Assembly: GCA_031276865.1 (NCBI GenBank)
Contig: JAISMF010000085.1
Span: 1-48,382 of the forward strand
Reading direction: 5' to 3'
Length of the DNA: 48,382 nt
Source of the DNA: Deltaproteobacteria bacterium
GTDB taxonomy: Bacteria > Desulfobacterota > Desulfarculia > Adiutricales > Adiutricaceae
Shown: positions 34,376 to 44,300 of the stretch, one piece after another
Layout: each line of letters begins with the position of its first letter
Numbering within the stretch: the first letter of the stretch is position 1
Made by a program: the position numbers and the translations under genes
The notes under the pieces: generated by a model
What the model saw: only the letters and a program-made list of their open reading frames with translations
Databases searched by the model: none
Told to the model about the DNA's origin: nothing

Positions 34376-34985
34376 CGTAAGGGGGTAATTCTTTTCAAAG
34401 TCGCCTATCGCTTTCAGAAAGAGGCGGAGGCGGATATCCGAGGGCCTTTCGGTCTTTCGGTCGATGTCGTCGGGCGCTCCGTAATGGAACCCGGCGACGG
34501 GCCCCGTTATGGCGGCCGGGGCGTCGGCGGATTCCCCAACCTGGGAGACGGCGTTGCGGACGGCGTCCTCGAAAACCGTCCCGCTCGAAGAAGGCTTTCA
34601 GGTCCTGGGGCGCGGTTTTCCGGCGGGTCACGTCGGAAGCGGCGGACGGGTCGGATCCAGTCGAGGGTGAAGAACATGTCGTAATATTTCTCGTTTATTT
34701 TCTTCTCGATGGTTTTAAGATCGTCCCCGCTTTTCGCCATGCGAACGGCGACGGTCAAGGCCCCGGCTCCCTTTATCCCCAAGGGGGTGGTCGCGGGTCT
34801 CGTCCGGGCGAGCTCCCGGGAGGGATGACGCGCCTCCTTTAAAGTCTTGGCGGCGCGGGCGCGATGGGAAACCCGCGCCGGCCCCGTTTCCGAAGCTGTC
34901 GTCGGGTTCGGGGTTCTCGGAAAAGAGCCGCTTAGGAAAACACGCCCCCCCAGATCACGCCCCCGCGCCAGCGGCCCGGAAGAGT
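34376..34985 (-). pseudogene. Broken ADP-ribosylglycohydrolase gene, copy 1
   Basis: A decayed duplicate of the intact gene at 36290-37093. Nucleotide identity is high over the middle and 3' parts: the segments corresponding to ALTVAVYMAKSGDDLKTIEK, GEKYYDM(N)FTLD and the C-terminal PLPSLRS region are easily aligned. Several frameshifts interrupt it, the glycine-rich GGDSDT motif is damaged, and the first ~75 codons, including the FTDDS metal site, are lost or unrecognisable past about 34960. It cannot make an active enzyme. Confidence 0.85.
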
Positions 34986-35229
34986 CCGCGGGCGGCTTAT
35001 GAGGATCTTAGGGAGCGCTGATTACGCCCGTCGGGCGAAAAAGGGGCGCCCCCCCGGACGCCGAAAAAAAATCTCAAACGCCTCAAATACGTTTCTAAAT
35101 TCCCAGCGGGTTTAAAGCGTTTCAAAAAAACAGGGAGAGTAAGAGCTGAAACCATTATAAGCGAACCCGCCCGCGCCCAGGCGAGAGATGAACAACAATA
35201 TCTTTACTTCAACACCTAACGGAGACAAT

Positions 35230-36111
35230 ATGAAAAACATCTTAATTTCGATTCCAACGTGCGTCGTTTTGGCGAGCGTCTTCATTTTCCACGCTTCATT
35301 ATCCGCCAAGTCCGAAAACGACTACATTCTAGTCTGGCGGAGCACCGCTTTCGTAATGAGCATGAAAATCATGCAATACGAATTCATCGCCGATTTCTCT
35401 CGCTTTTCCGATGAAGTGGAGGATTTCACCGTTGAAACAAACTACGGCGCGATTAAATTCGAAAGCAAACCATTCGCGAGCGAAGCCTGCGTCCCATGCT
35501 TCAGAGGATATCTCGAATTAAACATCATTCCTGAAATTTTCACCGTCGAACGCGCGACAGGGAAAATCGGAGGAGAGGTTAAAGATCTGACGAAAATAGT
35601 TCACGCCAATCCTTGGGATAATCCTCCTCTAGTGAACCGCTTATTCAGTTATTCGAGACAACCGCTAGAGCTATACGAAATAGAGAGATACATATTCAAT
35701 TCGGGTATTTATCCGGGAAGCGAAAACGCCGATCTTACAGCTCTCGCCATTTCAGACCTTTTAAAGGCGGCTATTAACAGCGAAACCTACGGTATGGGGT
35801 TGAAAATATATAACAAAGATTTAATAGATTACAACCCCGTTATGGAAAATTATATCGCGCTTGTTTCCAACGGATATGAACAGGGTTTCGAAATAATCAA
35901 TCCCAACGGTGAATACGATACGGAAAATAACGAAGTTCTTTTTTCATTCACCTGCTCCGTGGAAGATTTCATGCACGGCCCGACCTGCTATAACCCCGTT
36001 ATAAAAGAGATGGGCGTGAGTAGGAACATCAGGGACGCCTACAAAACCAACCCGATTTTTCTAAAAGCGCTGAAAGACAATAAAGGGTTGCCGTGGAATC
36101 AGATAAACTGA
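35230..36111 (+). CDS. Secreted protein of unknown function, paralog B
   Basis: A 293-residue paralog of the protein at 33056, with the same signal peptide, CVPC pair and conserved end (NPVIKEMGV, NIRDAYKTNPIF). GGAG lies before the ATG at 35230, and the short upstream extension is shared too but is probably leader RNA. Differences between the paralogs concentrate in the second half (residues about 120-230), while the first 120 residues are almost unchanged. That pattern could reflect diversifying selection on a variable module or gene conversion of the first half. Not a known family. Convergent with the intact hydrolase gene 178 bases away. Confidence 0.8.
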   Translation: MKNILISIPTCVVLASVFIFHASLSAKSENDYILVWRSTAFVMSMKIMQYEFIADFSRFSDEVEDFTVETNYGAIKFESKPFASEACVPCFRGYLELNIIPEIFTVERATGKIGGEVKDLTKIVHANPWDNPPLVNRLFSYSRQPLELYEIERYIFNSGIYPGSENADLTALAISDLLKAAINSETYGMGLKIYNKDLIDYNPVMENYIALVSNGYEQGFEIINPNGEYDTENNEVLFSFTCSVEDFMHGPTCYNPVIKEMGVSRNIRDAYKTNPIFLKALKDNKGLPWNQIN

Positions 36112-36289
36112 ACTTTTTCCTCCGGTTTCCCCGTTCGGCGACCGGTGACCCGGAGACGGCCCCCCCCAACGTTTCCGCCCCGCCGGGAAAGCCGTTCGGG
36201 CGGGCGGGTTTACATCCGTCCGGAAAAGAACGCCGGATGAAACGCTAAAATGCCCAAGGCCGCGTCTTAACCCCGCCCCCTTCCCCGCT

Positions 36290-37093
36290 TTAAGACCGAA
36301 GGGACGGAAGGGGGAAATTCTTTTCAAAGTCGCCTATCGCTTTCTTAAGAGGCGGAGGCAGATATCCGAGGGCCTTCCGGGCGATGTCGTCGGGGACTCC
36401 GTAATAGACCCCGGCGACGGCCCCGGTTATGGCGGCCAGGGTGTCGGAGTCCCCGCCCAGGGAGACGGCGTTGCGGACGGCGTCCTCGAAGCCTTCGGAC
36501 TCGAAGAAGGCTTTCAGGGCCTGTGGCACGGTCTTCTGGCAGGTCTCGTCGAAGCGGTAGCCGGGGCGGATCTCGTCTAGGGTGAAGTTCATGTCGTAAT
36601 ATTTTTCGCCTATTTTCTTCTCGATGGTTTTAAGATCGTCCCCGCTTTTCGCCATGTAAACGGCGACGGTCAAGGCCTCGGCTCCCTTGATCCCCTCGGG
36701 GTGGTTGTGGGTCGTCCGGGTGACCTCCCGGGAGAGATAGCGCGCCTCCTTTAAAGTCCCCGCGGCGTGGGCGCAAGGCGAGACCCGCATGGCGGCCCCG
36801 TTTCCGAAGCTGTTGTAGGGTTCGGGGTTGTCGGAAAAGAGCCACGCGGAAAACATGCCCCCCCAGCCCATGTCCTTGTACTTGCGGCCCAGGGTCCGCA
36901 TGGAAAGGACGGTCATGTCGGAGAGAGTCTCCCAGTCCCCCTTGGACGCCAAGACGGCCTTGGCCACGGCCACGGTGAGCACGCTGTCGTCCGTGAAGAA
37001 GCAGTCCTTATGGAACAGTTCGAAATCCTTGGTCTTTATGTTGTCGAACTCGAATCTTGATCCCACGATATCTCCCACGACGGCGCCGAACAT
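36290..37093 (-). CDS. ADP-ribosylglycohydrolase (DraG/ARH family)
   Basis: A 267-residue cytoplasmic hydrolase that removes ADP-ribose from modified proteins or related substrates using two metal ions. GAVVGDIVGSRFEFDNIK starts the fold, and FFTDDSVLTVAVAKAV holds the TDDS/T metal ligands. Then come GNGAAMRVSP, THNHPEGIKGAEALT, and the SLGGDSDTLAAITGAVAGVYYG block with the second set of Asp ligands. All key motifs are intact and the length is normal. It lacks a signal peptide. The ribosome binding site is weak (GAGAGA). Because a near-identical but broken copy lies with unit 1, this copy is the functional one. The substrate cannot be told from sequence. A link with the facing secreted protein is an inference. 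Confidence 0.92.
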   Translation of the reverse strand: MFGAVVGDIVGSRFEFDNIKTKDFELFHKDCFFTDDSVLTVAVAKAVLASKGDWETLSDMTVLSMRTLGRKYKDMGWGGMFSAWLFSDNPEPYNSFGNGAAMRVSPCAHAAGTLKEARYLSREVTRTTHNHPEGIKGAEALTVAVYMAKSGDDLKTIEKKIGEKYYDMNFTLDEIRPGYRFDETCQKTVPQALKAFFESEGFEDAVRNAVSLGGDSDTLAAITGAVAGVYYGVPDDIARKALGYLPPPLKKAIGDFEKNFPLPSLRS

Positions 37094-37436
37094 GTCTTAT
37101 CTCTCTTTCATGATCATGATGAGTAAAATAGCCGAAAAAAAATTCACCATCGTCCCGCCCTTCGCTTGGAATTTCGGAAACGCTCCTTTTTCCGGAGGAA
37201 AGGGCGTCTTCCGAAACGCCCGCCGGCGCGAACTGGCTTGGAAACGCTTAAAAAATATCCCCCTCCCCGAAAAACAAGTGAAAATATGTTTCAGGAAGAC
37301 GGCGCCTTACGGAAAAAAGGCGCTCCGGAAAAACGATTTTTTAAAAGGACGCGCCCGAAAAAGGCGGGGGGAGGCGCGTCCTCTTGGAGCGCGCCAAACG
37401 GCGCTATTTTAAAAGAAGCGGCGAAGGAAGAAAAAA

Positions 37437-37465
37437 TTGACAAACTTTTGCGGGCGGACTATCTT
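37437..37465 (+). promoter_or_regulatory. Promoter of the modC-like gene
   Basis: TTGACA (37437-37442), 17 bases, TATCTT (37460-37465), about 50 bases before the start codon. A TATAAT that touches the ATG at 37516 was considered and is less likely. Confidence 0.5.
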
Positions 37466-37515
37466 TAAGGGACGGAAAAATTTATCCGGAACGCTTTTTC
37501 CACCCTTCTATAATA

Positions 37516-38235
37516 ATGAGCATCGACGTCAATCTCAAGCTCTCGCTTCCCGGCCCCGGAAAGGAGGTCTTGAACTTCCGCTTCAATCTAAGCCTTCCGG
37601 GGACGGGCGTCACGATGATAACCGGACCGTCGGGGGCGGGCAAGACCACCTTCATCCGCTGCCTGGCGGGCCTCACCCGGGCCCGGGGCCTGGTCTCGGT
37701 GAACGGGGTCCTCTGGCAAGACGAGGGTTTTTTCCTCCCCACCGCCAAGAGATCCCTAGGCTACGTCTTCCAGGAGGGCGCCCTCTTCCCGCACCTCACG
37801 GTGAAAAAGAACATCGCCTACGGCCTCAAAAGGACCAAGCGCCGCAAAGGGGCCGCGTATAGGCCGCTTGTGGACATGGACGCCTTTCTGGACGTTTTGG
37901 ACATCAAGCGCCTCCTCCGGCGCAAGCCCGAGACCCTCTCCGGAGGGGAGAGGCAGAGGGTGGCCCTGGCCCGGGCCGTGGGCTCCATGCCGGACGTCCT
38001 TCTGCTTGACGAGCCCTTAAGCGCCCTGGATCGGGAACGGAAAAGCGAGATCCTGCCCTTTTTACGGAGCCTGAAAACCCTGGACATCCCCATCGTCTAC
38101 ATCAGCCACTCCCAAGAGGAAATCGAAAGCCTCGCCGGAACCGTCGTCCGCATGGAAAGGCCCGGAGGCGAGCTCACGGCCCGGGCCCGATTCGCGACCG
38201 GACTAGACGAGCTTCCGGAAAAAGAGCCGAAATGA
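37516..38235 (+). CDS. modC: ModC-like ABC transporter ATPase, without TOBE domain
   Basis: A 239-residue nucleotide-binding subunit of an ABC importer. It has Walker A GPSGAGKTTFIRCLAGL, a Q-loop in LGYVFQEGALFPHLTV, and the signature LSGGERQRVALARAV. Walker B is PDVLLLDEPLSALD, followed by the H-loop VYISHSQEEIESLAGTV. The RALGYVFQ-like and AVGSMPDVLLLDEPLSALD blocks are closest to ModC, the molybdate ATPase. ModC normally has about 350 residues with a C-terminal molybdate-sensing TOBE domain; here the protein ends soon after the H-loop. No modA or modB is adjacent, although the binding protein at 13999 is in the window. The start has no visible ribosome binding site. Substrate assignment is tentative. 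Confidence 0.8.
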   Translation: MSIDVNLKLSLPGPGKEVLNFRFNLSLPGTGVTMITGPSGAGKTTFIRCLAGLTRARGLVSVNGVLWQDEGFFLPTAKRSLGYVFQEGALFPHLTVKKNIAYGLKRTKRRKGAAYRPLVDMDAFLDVLDIKRLLRRKPETLSGGERQRVALARAVGSMPDVLLLDEPLSALDRERKSEILPFLRSLKTLDIPIVYISHSQEEIESLAGTVVRMERPGGELTARARFATGLDELPEKEPK

Positions 38236-38319
38236 GACCCGCCGCCGGAAACGGAGCGTAAATATCCGCAACCGCGCCCCGCCGCGTCATCGAAAATATC
38301 CCGTCCCCGCGCCAAACTC

Positions 38320-38345
38320 AGCCCCCGTCCCCCGGGGGCTTTTTT
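38320..38345 (+). terminator. Intrinsic terminator after modC
   Basis: AGCCCCCG-TCC-CCCGGGGGCT followed by further T (six T in all), about 85 bases past the modC stop and directly against the stop of the convergent alpha-2-macroglobulin gene at 38348. Confidence 0.78.
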
Positions 38346-38347
38346 AC

Positions 38348-41300
38348 TCACTCGGAGACCAGCAGCCGGGCCCCGGGGAGAACGGCGAAGACCTCGGGAT
38401 CGTACGCGCCCTCCGCCCTGAAGGGCGGAAGGGCGTACTCCCCGGGGACGGCGGCCCGTAAAACGTAGGCGTGGAAGCACTCGCCCCCCTGGGAAAGGCC
38501 GGGCTCCGTAAAGAGGATCCGATCGTCCCGGACCTCGTAGGCGAAAGAGGAGCCCTCATCCTCCAGGCTCTCGAACTCCAATCCCCCGGGGAAGAGTTCG
38601 GAGAAGACCAAGGGGCCCAAATCCCGCTGGGCCTGGCAAGTCACCTCCACCCGCGCCCTCTCCCCTTTTTTCAGGGTCACGAGCTCCGGGGCGCCGTCGA
38701 AGTCGAACTTACGCGCCCCGCCCGGAATCCGCCAAACCGAAGAGAGCTTGAGCCCCGCGCCCCCGGGCTTGGGGGGGGTTGAGGGCGTCCCTTTGAGGAT
38801 CAAGGAATACCAGGGGGCCCCCTCGCCCTCCACCAAAAATTCCAGATCCCCCGCGGGAAGCCCGGATAGGACCTCCGTTCCCCAGGTGAAAACCTTCGAG
38901 CCGTCCCCCCGGCCTATAAGGCTTCCGTCCGGGCCCTTCACGGAAAAGACGTAGCTCGCGGAGGAGGCCGTCTTCTCCAGAAAGGAGGAGAGCGCCAAGA
39001 GGGCGAAGGCGTTCTCCTGGGCGTTTCGCCAGCGCCCCTCGCCCCCCCCGCGGGAGAGATCCTCCGCCATTTGGGCGTTTAGGGGGTTTTCCGGATCCAT
39101 CTCGCTAAGTAAAAGGAGCTTCAGGGCCAGGGTCCTTTCCGGGCTCTCGAAGGTCGTGGGCCGGGAACCCAAATCGTTCCGGTTCCAGTCGACGTTCTTT
39201 TGAAAGAGCTCCAAGAGGGGCTCCGGGTTTCCCAGCCTCGCGGCTCTGGCGGCGTAAAGGAAAAGAAGCCCGGAGGGGGTGAGGGCGGGCTCCCGCTCCA
39301 ATAAAGCGTTCACGCGGGCGTCTTCGAAGCGGCCGTTTAAGGCGAGAACGTAGAGGGCGTAGGCCTTGGCCGACTCCAAATAGATCGCCTCGTCCGCATC
39401 CTCTCCGTAGAACTCGGAATCCAAAAGGGATTCCAAATACGAGAGGGCGTTTTCCAAGGAGCCCTTGGGGAGCTCCGTCCTTCCGGCGGCCAGGGTCAAA
39501 AAGTGGGCGGCGTAGACCGACTGCCAGGGATCCGGGCGTCCCTCGCCACGCCCGCGGACGAAGCCCCCGCCCCGAATCTGGAGCGTCATGAGGACGTCCA
39601 CCGCCGCCTTGAGGCCCCGCTCCGGATCCTCGCCTTCCCGGGCGGAGAATCCCGAGCCGTCGGGGTCGAAGGCGAAAAAGCGCAGACCCCGGGACAGCGT
39701 CCCCTCCAGATCCCTCGGATCCCCATCCCGCAAAAAGTCGGCGGCCCTGGCCAGGCCCTCCGCCGGAAAGGGGTGGACGCTTAAAACCGCCTCCCTTAAA
39801 TCCAAAAGCTCCCCGCGGCGGAAGGGGATTTCAGAGGCCCCCCCGGGGAGGCGCCCCCCGGAAAAAAGGCTTTCCGTCGGGTACGGGCTCCGCGAAGGGA
39901 TCCGGCTTTCCACCCCGAACTCCTCCGTTCCGGCCGAAACCGTCGCCCGCAACACCGCCGCGCCCGTTTGGGGCCGGGAGGAATCCGGGGCCCCGGCCGC
40001 GAGCCGCGCCGTGAAGCGGGCCCGGCCGTCCGCGTCCGTCCGGAAATCCACCGCTATGGGTTCCGCGGCCGCGGCGGGCGCGGATCCGGCCGCGGCGGGC
40101 GCGGATCCGGGGGCTCCGGCGCCGGAGCCTTCCCGTAGGGGCTCCACCGAAACGATCCGCAAAGGCCCGAAAGCCTCCAAAACGAGCCTTCCGGCGGAGG
40201 CCTTTCCGCCGGAGGAGTCGAAGAGCCGCAAATCCGCCGCGAAAAGATCCCCCGGGGCCGCCACCCGGGGAAGCGAGGTCTCCAAAACCAGATCGCGCCG
40301 GACGGCGACGGATTTCTCCTTTAAGGCGAATTTCCTTCCGGCGTGGGCCAGGACGCTGAACCTAGCCGAGCCGGCGTACTCCGGAATCTCCAGTTCCGCC
40401 CGGACCGTCCCTTGGGAATCGGTTTTAAGGGTGGCGAGAAAGAGGCTTAAGCGGTCTTGGTCCTCGAAGCGGGGGGAGAGGTAGGCCGAGAGCTCGTCGG
40501 AACCCCCCGGGCGCAGAAACTCGAAGACCGGACGCTCCAGGGGGATGAGGTCGTGGTAGACGTCGTAGACGAGGGTGGAGAGGGCCCGGCTCCGGTAGAA
40601 GAAATCCAGAGGATCGAGGTTTTTAAAGCCGGTCAGGGAAAGAATCCCCTCGTCCACCAAAAACACCGAAAGCTCCGCCTCCACGGGCCTCCCCTCGAAA
40701 TCGGAAACCCTTATCTCCACCGGAATCTTCGCGGCCGGCTTGATCCGTTCCGGAAGGTCGTCCAGGATGGAAAGGGCGTTCACCTGGCGGTCGGCCTCGA
40801 TGGAGGCCGCTCCCTGGGCCCACAGGGAGCCCGATCCCGCCTCGACCTTTCCGACCAGGGTCGCGGCGGCGTAAACGTTGGCGTATAGGCCCTTGGGAAC
40901 GGGCAGAGTCACCTCCAGCGGCCCGTCCTCGGCTGAAAGGACCTCTTGGTGGAGGAGGCCCTCGTTTTCCAGGGTGAAAAGAAGCAGTCCGGGAAAGGGC
41001 GGAACCAATCTGGCGGTGAAATCCTCCCCTTCCTTGTACGAGGCCTTGTCCAGGGTGACCAAAACCGTCTCCTCGGGGACGCTCTCCGGCGCCTCCAAGT
41101 CCATCCCGAAGACGCGGACGGGCTTTTCGTAGACCAGCCCCGTCTCGGGATCGCTTAAGGAGAGGAGGTACTCCCCGGTGGAGGAGAAAACGAAGGAGAG
41201 GGCGGCCGAGGGGGAAGAGTCGGGCGGGTCCCCCCCGCCTCCGGCGGGGACCTTAAGGACGGATTCGCTCACCCGGGTCCTTTCCTGGACGAAGTCGCGG

Positions 41301-44300
41301 TAAATCCTTCCGTAACGCACGGTTTCAAAGCTTTTGCGGGAGAGTTTGAAAATTCGGCACTCCAGCGAGCGCTCCACGGCTTTTCCGGTCAAGGGGTCGA
41401 GCGCCGCCGCCCGCGCCTCGTACTTCTCCCCCAGGCTCAAGCTTTCCGGCGCCTTCACGCCGACGAGGATCCCGTAGGGGTACCAGGGCGTCCTCTTCCC
41501 GCCTCCGGCGAGCCTTCCGCCCGGGTCCCTGACGCTTAAGGAGAAGAAGAGCTCCGCCGCCTGGGGCGCGACGGCGGCCGCGGCGTTCAGGGGGAACTCG
41601 AAGAAGGCTTCGCCCTTTTCGTCGAAGGCGCCGGAGCCTTCGGCTGACTCGAGGCGGAAATCGGAAAGCGCGGGCGAGTTTAGGAAATCGTAGCCCTCGT
41701 AACCGGAAAAGGAGGGAGACGTTCCGGCCGCGATCAGATCGTATTCGTAATCGAGTCCGGCGCCGCTTTCGCCGAAGAGGTAGGCGGCTTGGGCCGTAAG
41801 CTTAAGGGGCTCCAGGGCGCCGGAGACCAGCTCCCTTTCCCCCTCCACCAAAACCTTCAGCCGTAAAGGCTTGAAATCCATGACCGAAAAGGAAAAGGAG
41901 GAGACGGGCTCCTCTTTTCCCGGAATTTTTATCATGGCCGAGTAGTAGCCCGAGCCCGCGGACGGGGAAAGATCGAAGGCGAAGTCGAAGGAACCCTCGG
42001 GACTTAAATCCAACCGCCCGTCCCGGATGATCTTTCCCACGGGATCCCTTATCTCGTAGACCAAAGGGAAAAGCTCCGGGGGCGGGAGGAAGTCCCGGCC
42101 CCGTAAAATCCCCTTGAAGGCGGGGGACTCCCCGGGGCGCCAGACGTCCCGCGGCGAAAAGATCCCGACCTGGTAGGGATCGGCGGAGAAGGGCTCGCCC
42201 GTATCCTCCAGGGGGCGGTAGCCGCCCGGCCCGGGGAGGAGATCCACGAGGTGGCGGCCCTCGACGGGGCCGGAGCTCGTCCGCCCGGGCCTTTTCTGGA
42301 AGGCCAAATAGGAGAGGTCGTCGTAGATGGAAACGGTCGCGTACTCGAGGGCGTCTATCCCGGCCTTGGCCTGGAAGAGGCCGTTTCCGTCCGTCTCTCC
42401 GCTCACGACTATCTGGTTCGCCTGGTCGTAGAACCGCACCGTCGCCCGCTGGACGGGAAGCCCGGTGGAAAGGCTCACGGCCCAGAGGCTGGTGTCGGTT
42501 TTGGTCCCCCGGACGCTTAGTCCGAGGTCGGTTTTAACCACCGGAAGGTAGCGGCCCGGGTTTTCGAAATAGTCGTAGACGTTCAAAGGCGCCGGGGTTC
42601 CGTCGTAAACCATTCCGGATCCCGGAATCTCGAGCCCTCCCTTACCGTTTTCCTTCAAGGGGCTTATGCGGAAGAGGAAAACCCCCTTCAAGTCGTCGCC
42701 CAAAAAGTCGTCCAGGCGCAAGAGCCTCTCGAAAGGCTCCCCCGGGGGGGCGTCCACCTCCGCCACCTTGGCGGCGGCGGCCTTGGAGAAGCGGGAGACG
42801 AGCCCGGCGCGCAGATCCGGACCGAAGGACTCCGTGTTCAAAATGAAGGGGAGGTTGTTCTCGTAGACCCGCCAGACCTCCACCAAGGCCTTTTGGGCGT
42901 TCATACCCCGGATCCGCGCCGTCGCCGGCGCGTCAGGCAGGGATCCGGTCACGTAGCCGCCGGGGGAGTCGAACTCCAGACGGGTGAAGAGATCCGGATC
43001 CGGAAGCCCTTTGAAGGACAGATCCTCCGCCAAAACGCCGTTTTGGGCCCTGAGGCCCTTTTTCAAGGTCAGAACCGTCTCCCCGCCGTAGGGGAAATCC
43101 GCCCGCACCCGAAACACGCTTCGGTCCACCTCCTCCACGGCGAAGGGGATGGCGGGGGAAAGGGATATGTAATTCTCCGGATCCGTCGTCTCCAAAGGAT
43201 CGGAAAAACGGATCTCGAAATAGAGCCCGTAGGGAAAAAAGGGATCGGCCTGAATCCCCCCGGCGGAAAGGGCCTCGAAATAATTGGCCGCGGCGACTTC
43301 GGCCGCGGCGCTTAAAAGCCCCGCGCCCCTGGCCGGGGGGAGCTTATCCAGCTCCGCCTGGAGGATATCGCCGTTTCGGACCTCCGCGGGGAAAAGGAAG
43401 ACCTTTCCCGGCTCCGAACCCTTGTCCCCCGAAAGCACGCCCGCCTGGATCGGGACGGAAGCGCCGCCCTCCTCCTTGGAAACGATCGCGAGCTTCAAGA
43501 AGCTTCGAAGCGCCGCGGGGTCCACGTCGCGGTTGAAAAAGACCCCGAACTCCAGCTTACCGTCGTCTCTAAAACCCGTCTGCCGGAATTCCAGAAGCCT
43601 GAAGTAATCCGGAACGAAGGCCCCGTCCGCCAAAACCCGCGTTTCCGGGGCGTGATAAAACGAGGAGCCGCCGAAGTCCTCCCCGTTTAAGGATTTCAAG
43701 CCGGCCAACGCGATCTTGAACTCCCGGTCCATGACCTTTTCCTGGTAGTCCCGGTCGCGCTCCAAATCCGCCGTGACGGAAAGCTTGCCTGGGCCCCGCC
43801 AACGGGCCCGGTAAGCTAAATCCGGCTCGATCGACACGCCTAGATCCGTCAAAGGGAAATCCTTTTCCTTCGCCCCTTCGTACGCCGTCATCTCCCGGCT
43901 GAACTCCAAATCGAGGATGAGGGACTCTCCGGCCCGATGGGCCCGGACCCCGGTCATGAGCGGGGGGAGGGACAACTCGGAAAGCCCCCCGCCTTCGGCG
44001 GGAAAGTCGTCCAAGACGAGATCCCCGAACCCTGGAACGCCCCCTCCCCGCCGGATTATCCTCATCTCCCCGGAAGTCGCCCGAGGGTAGGGGTTTCGCC
44101 CCGCGGCGGGCGCCGGAATTTCCTCGCCCTTCAAAACGGTGCCCGCGAGCTTTCCGCTCCAGCTAATCTTCAAGGGCGCTTTCAGTAAAAGCGCCTCCAA
44201 CTCCCTTCCGCCATCGACTCCGGTTTCGACCACGAGCTCCTTTGGCGAGCTGAAATAGATTTTGGAAGGCTTGAGCCCCGCGAAGGCCGCGGGGGCGTTT

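Larger units (their letters stand above)
32845..34965. repeat. Tandem duplication, unit 1 (~2.1 kb)
   Basis: Contains the leader, the first secreted-protein gene and the broken hydrolase copy. It aligns with 35015-37095 through common blocks such as GGACGCC-AAAAAAATCTCAA, CAAACGCCTCAAA, AAAAAAACAGGG, GAAACCAT and CCCGCGCCCAGGCG before the start codon. The proteins and the hydrolase coding sequence also match. Unit edges are approximate. The segment 33960-34340 has little counterpart in unit 2. Confidence 0.8.
35015..37095. repeat. Tandem duplication, unit 2 (~2.1 kb)
   Basis: The partner of 32845-34965, directly adjacent and in the same orientation. It keeps both genes intact and has a shorter gap between them (178 bases, against about 430 in unit 1). 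Confidence 0.8.

Noticed and set aside
37510..37518. TATAAT touching the modC ATG as a leaderless-transcript promoter
   Set aside because: The box would overlap the start codon, placing transcription inside the gene; TTGACA-N17-TATCTT upstream is the better candidate.
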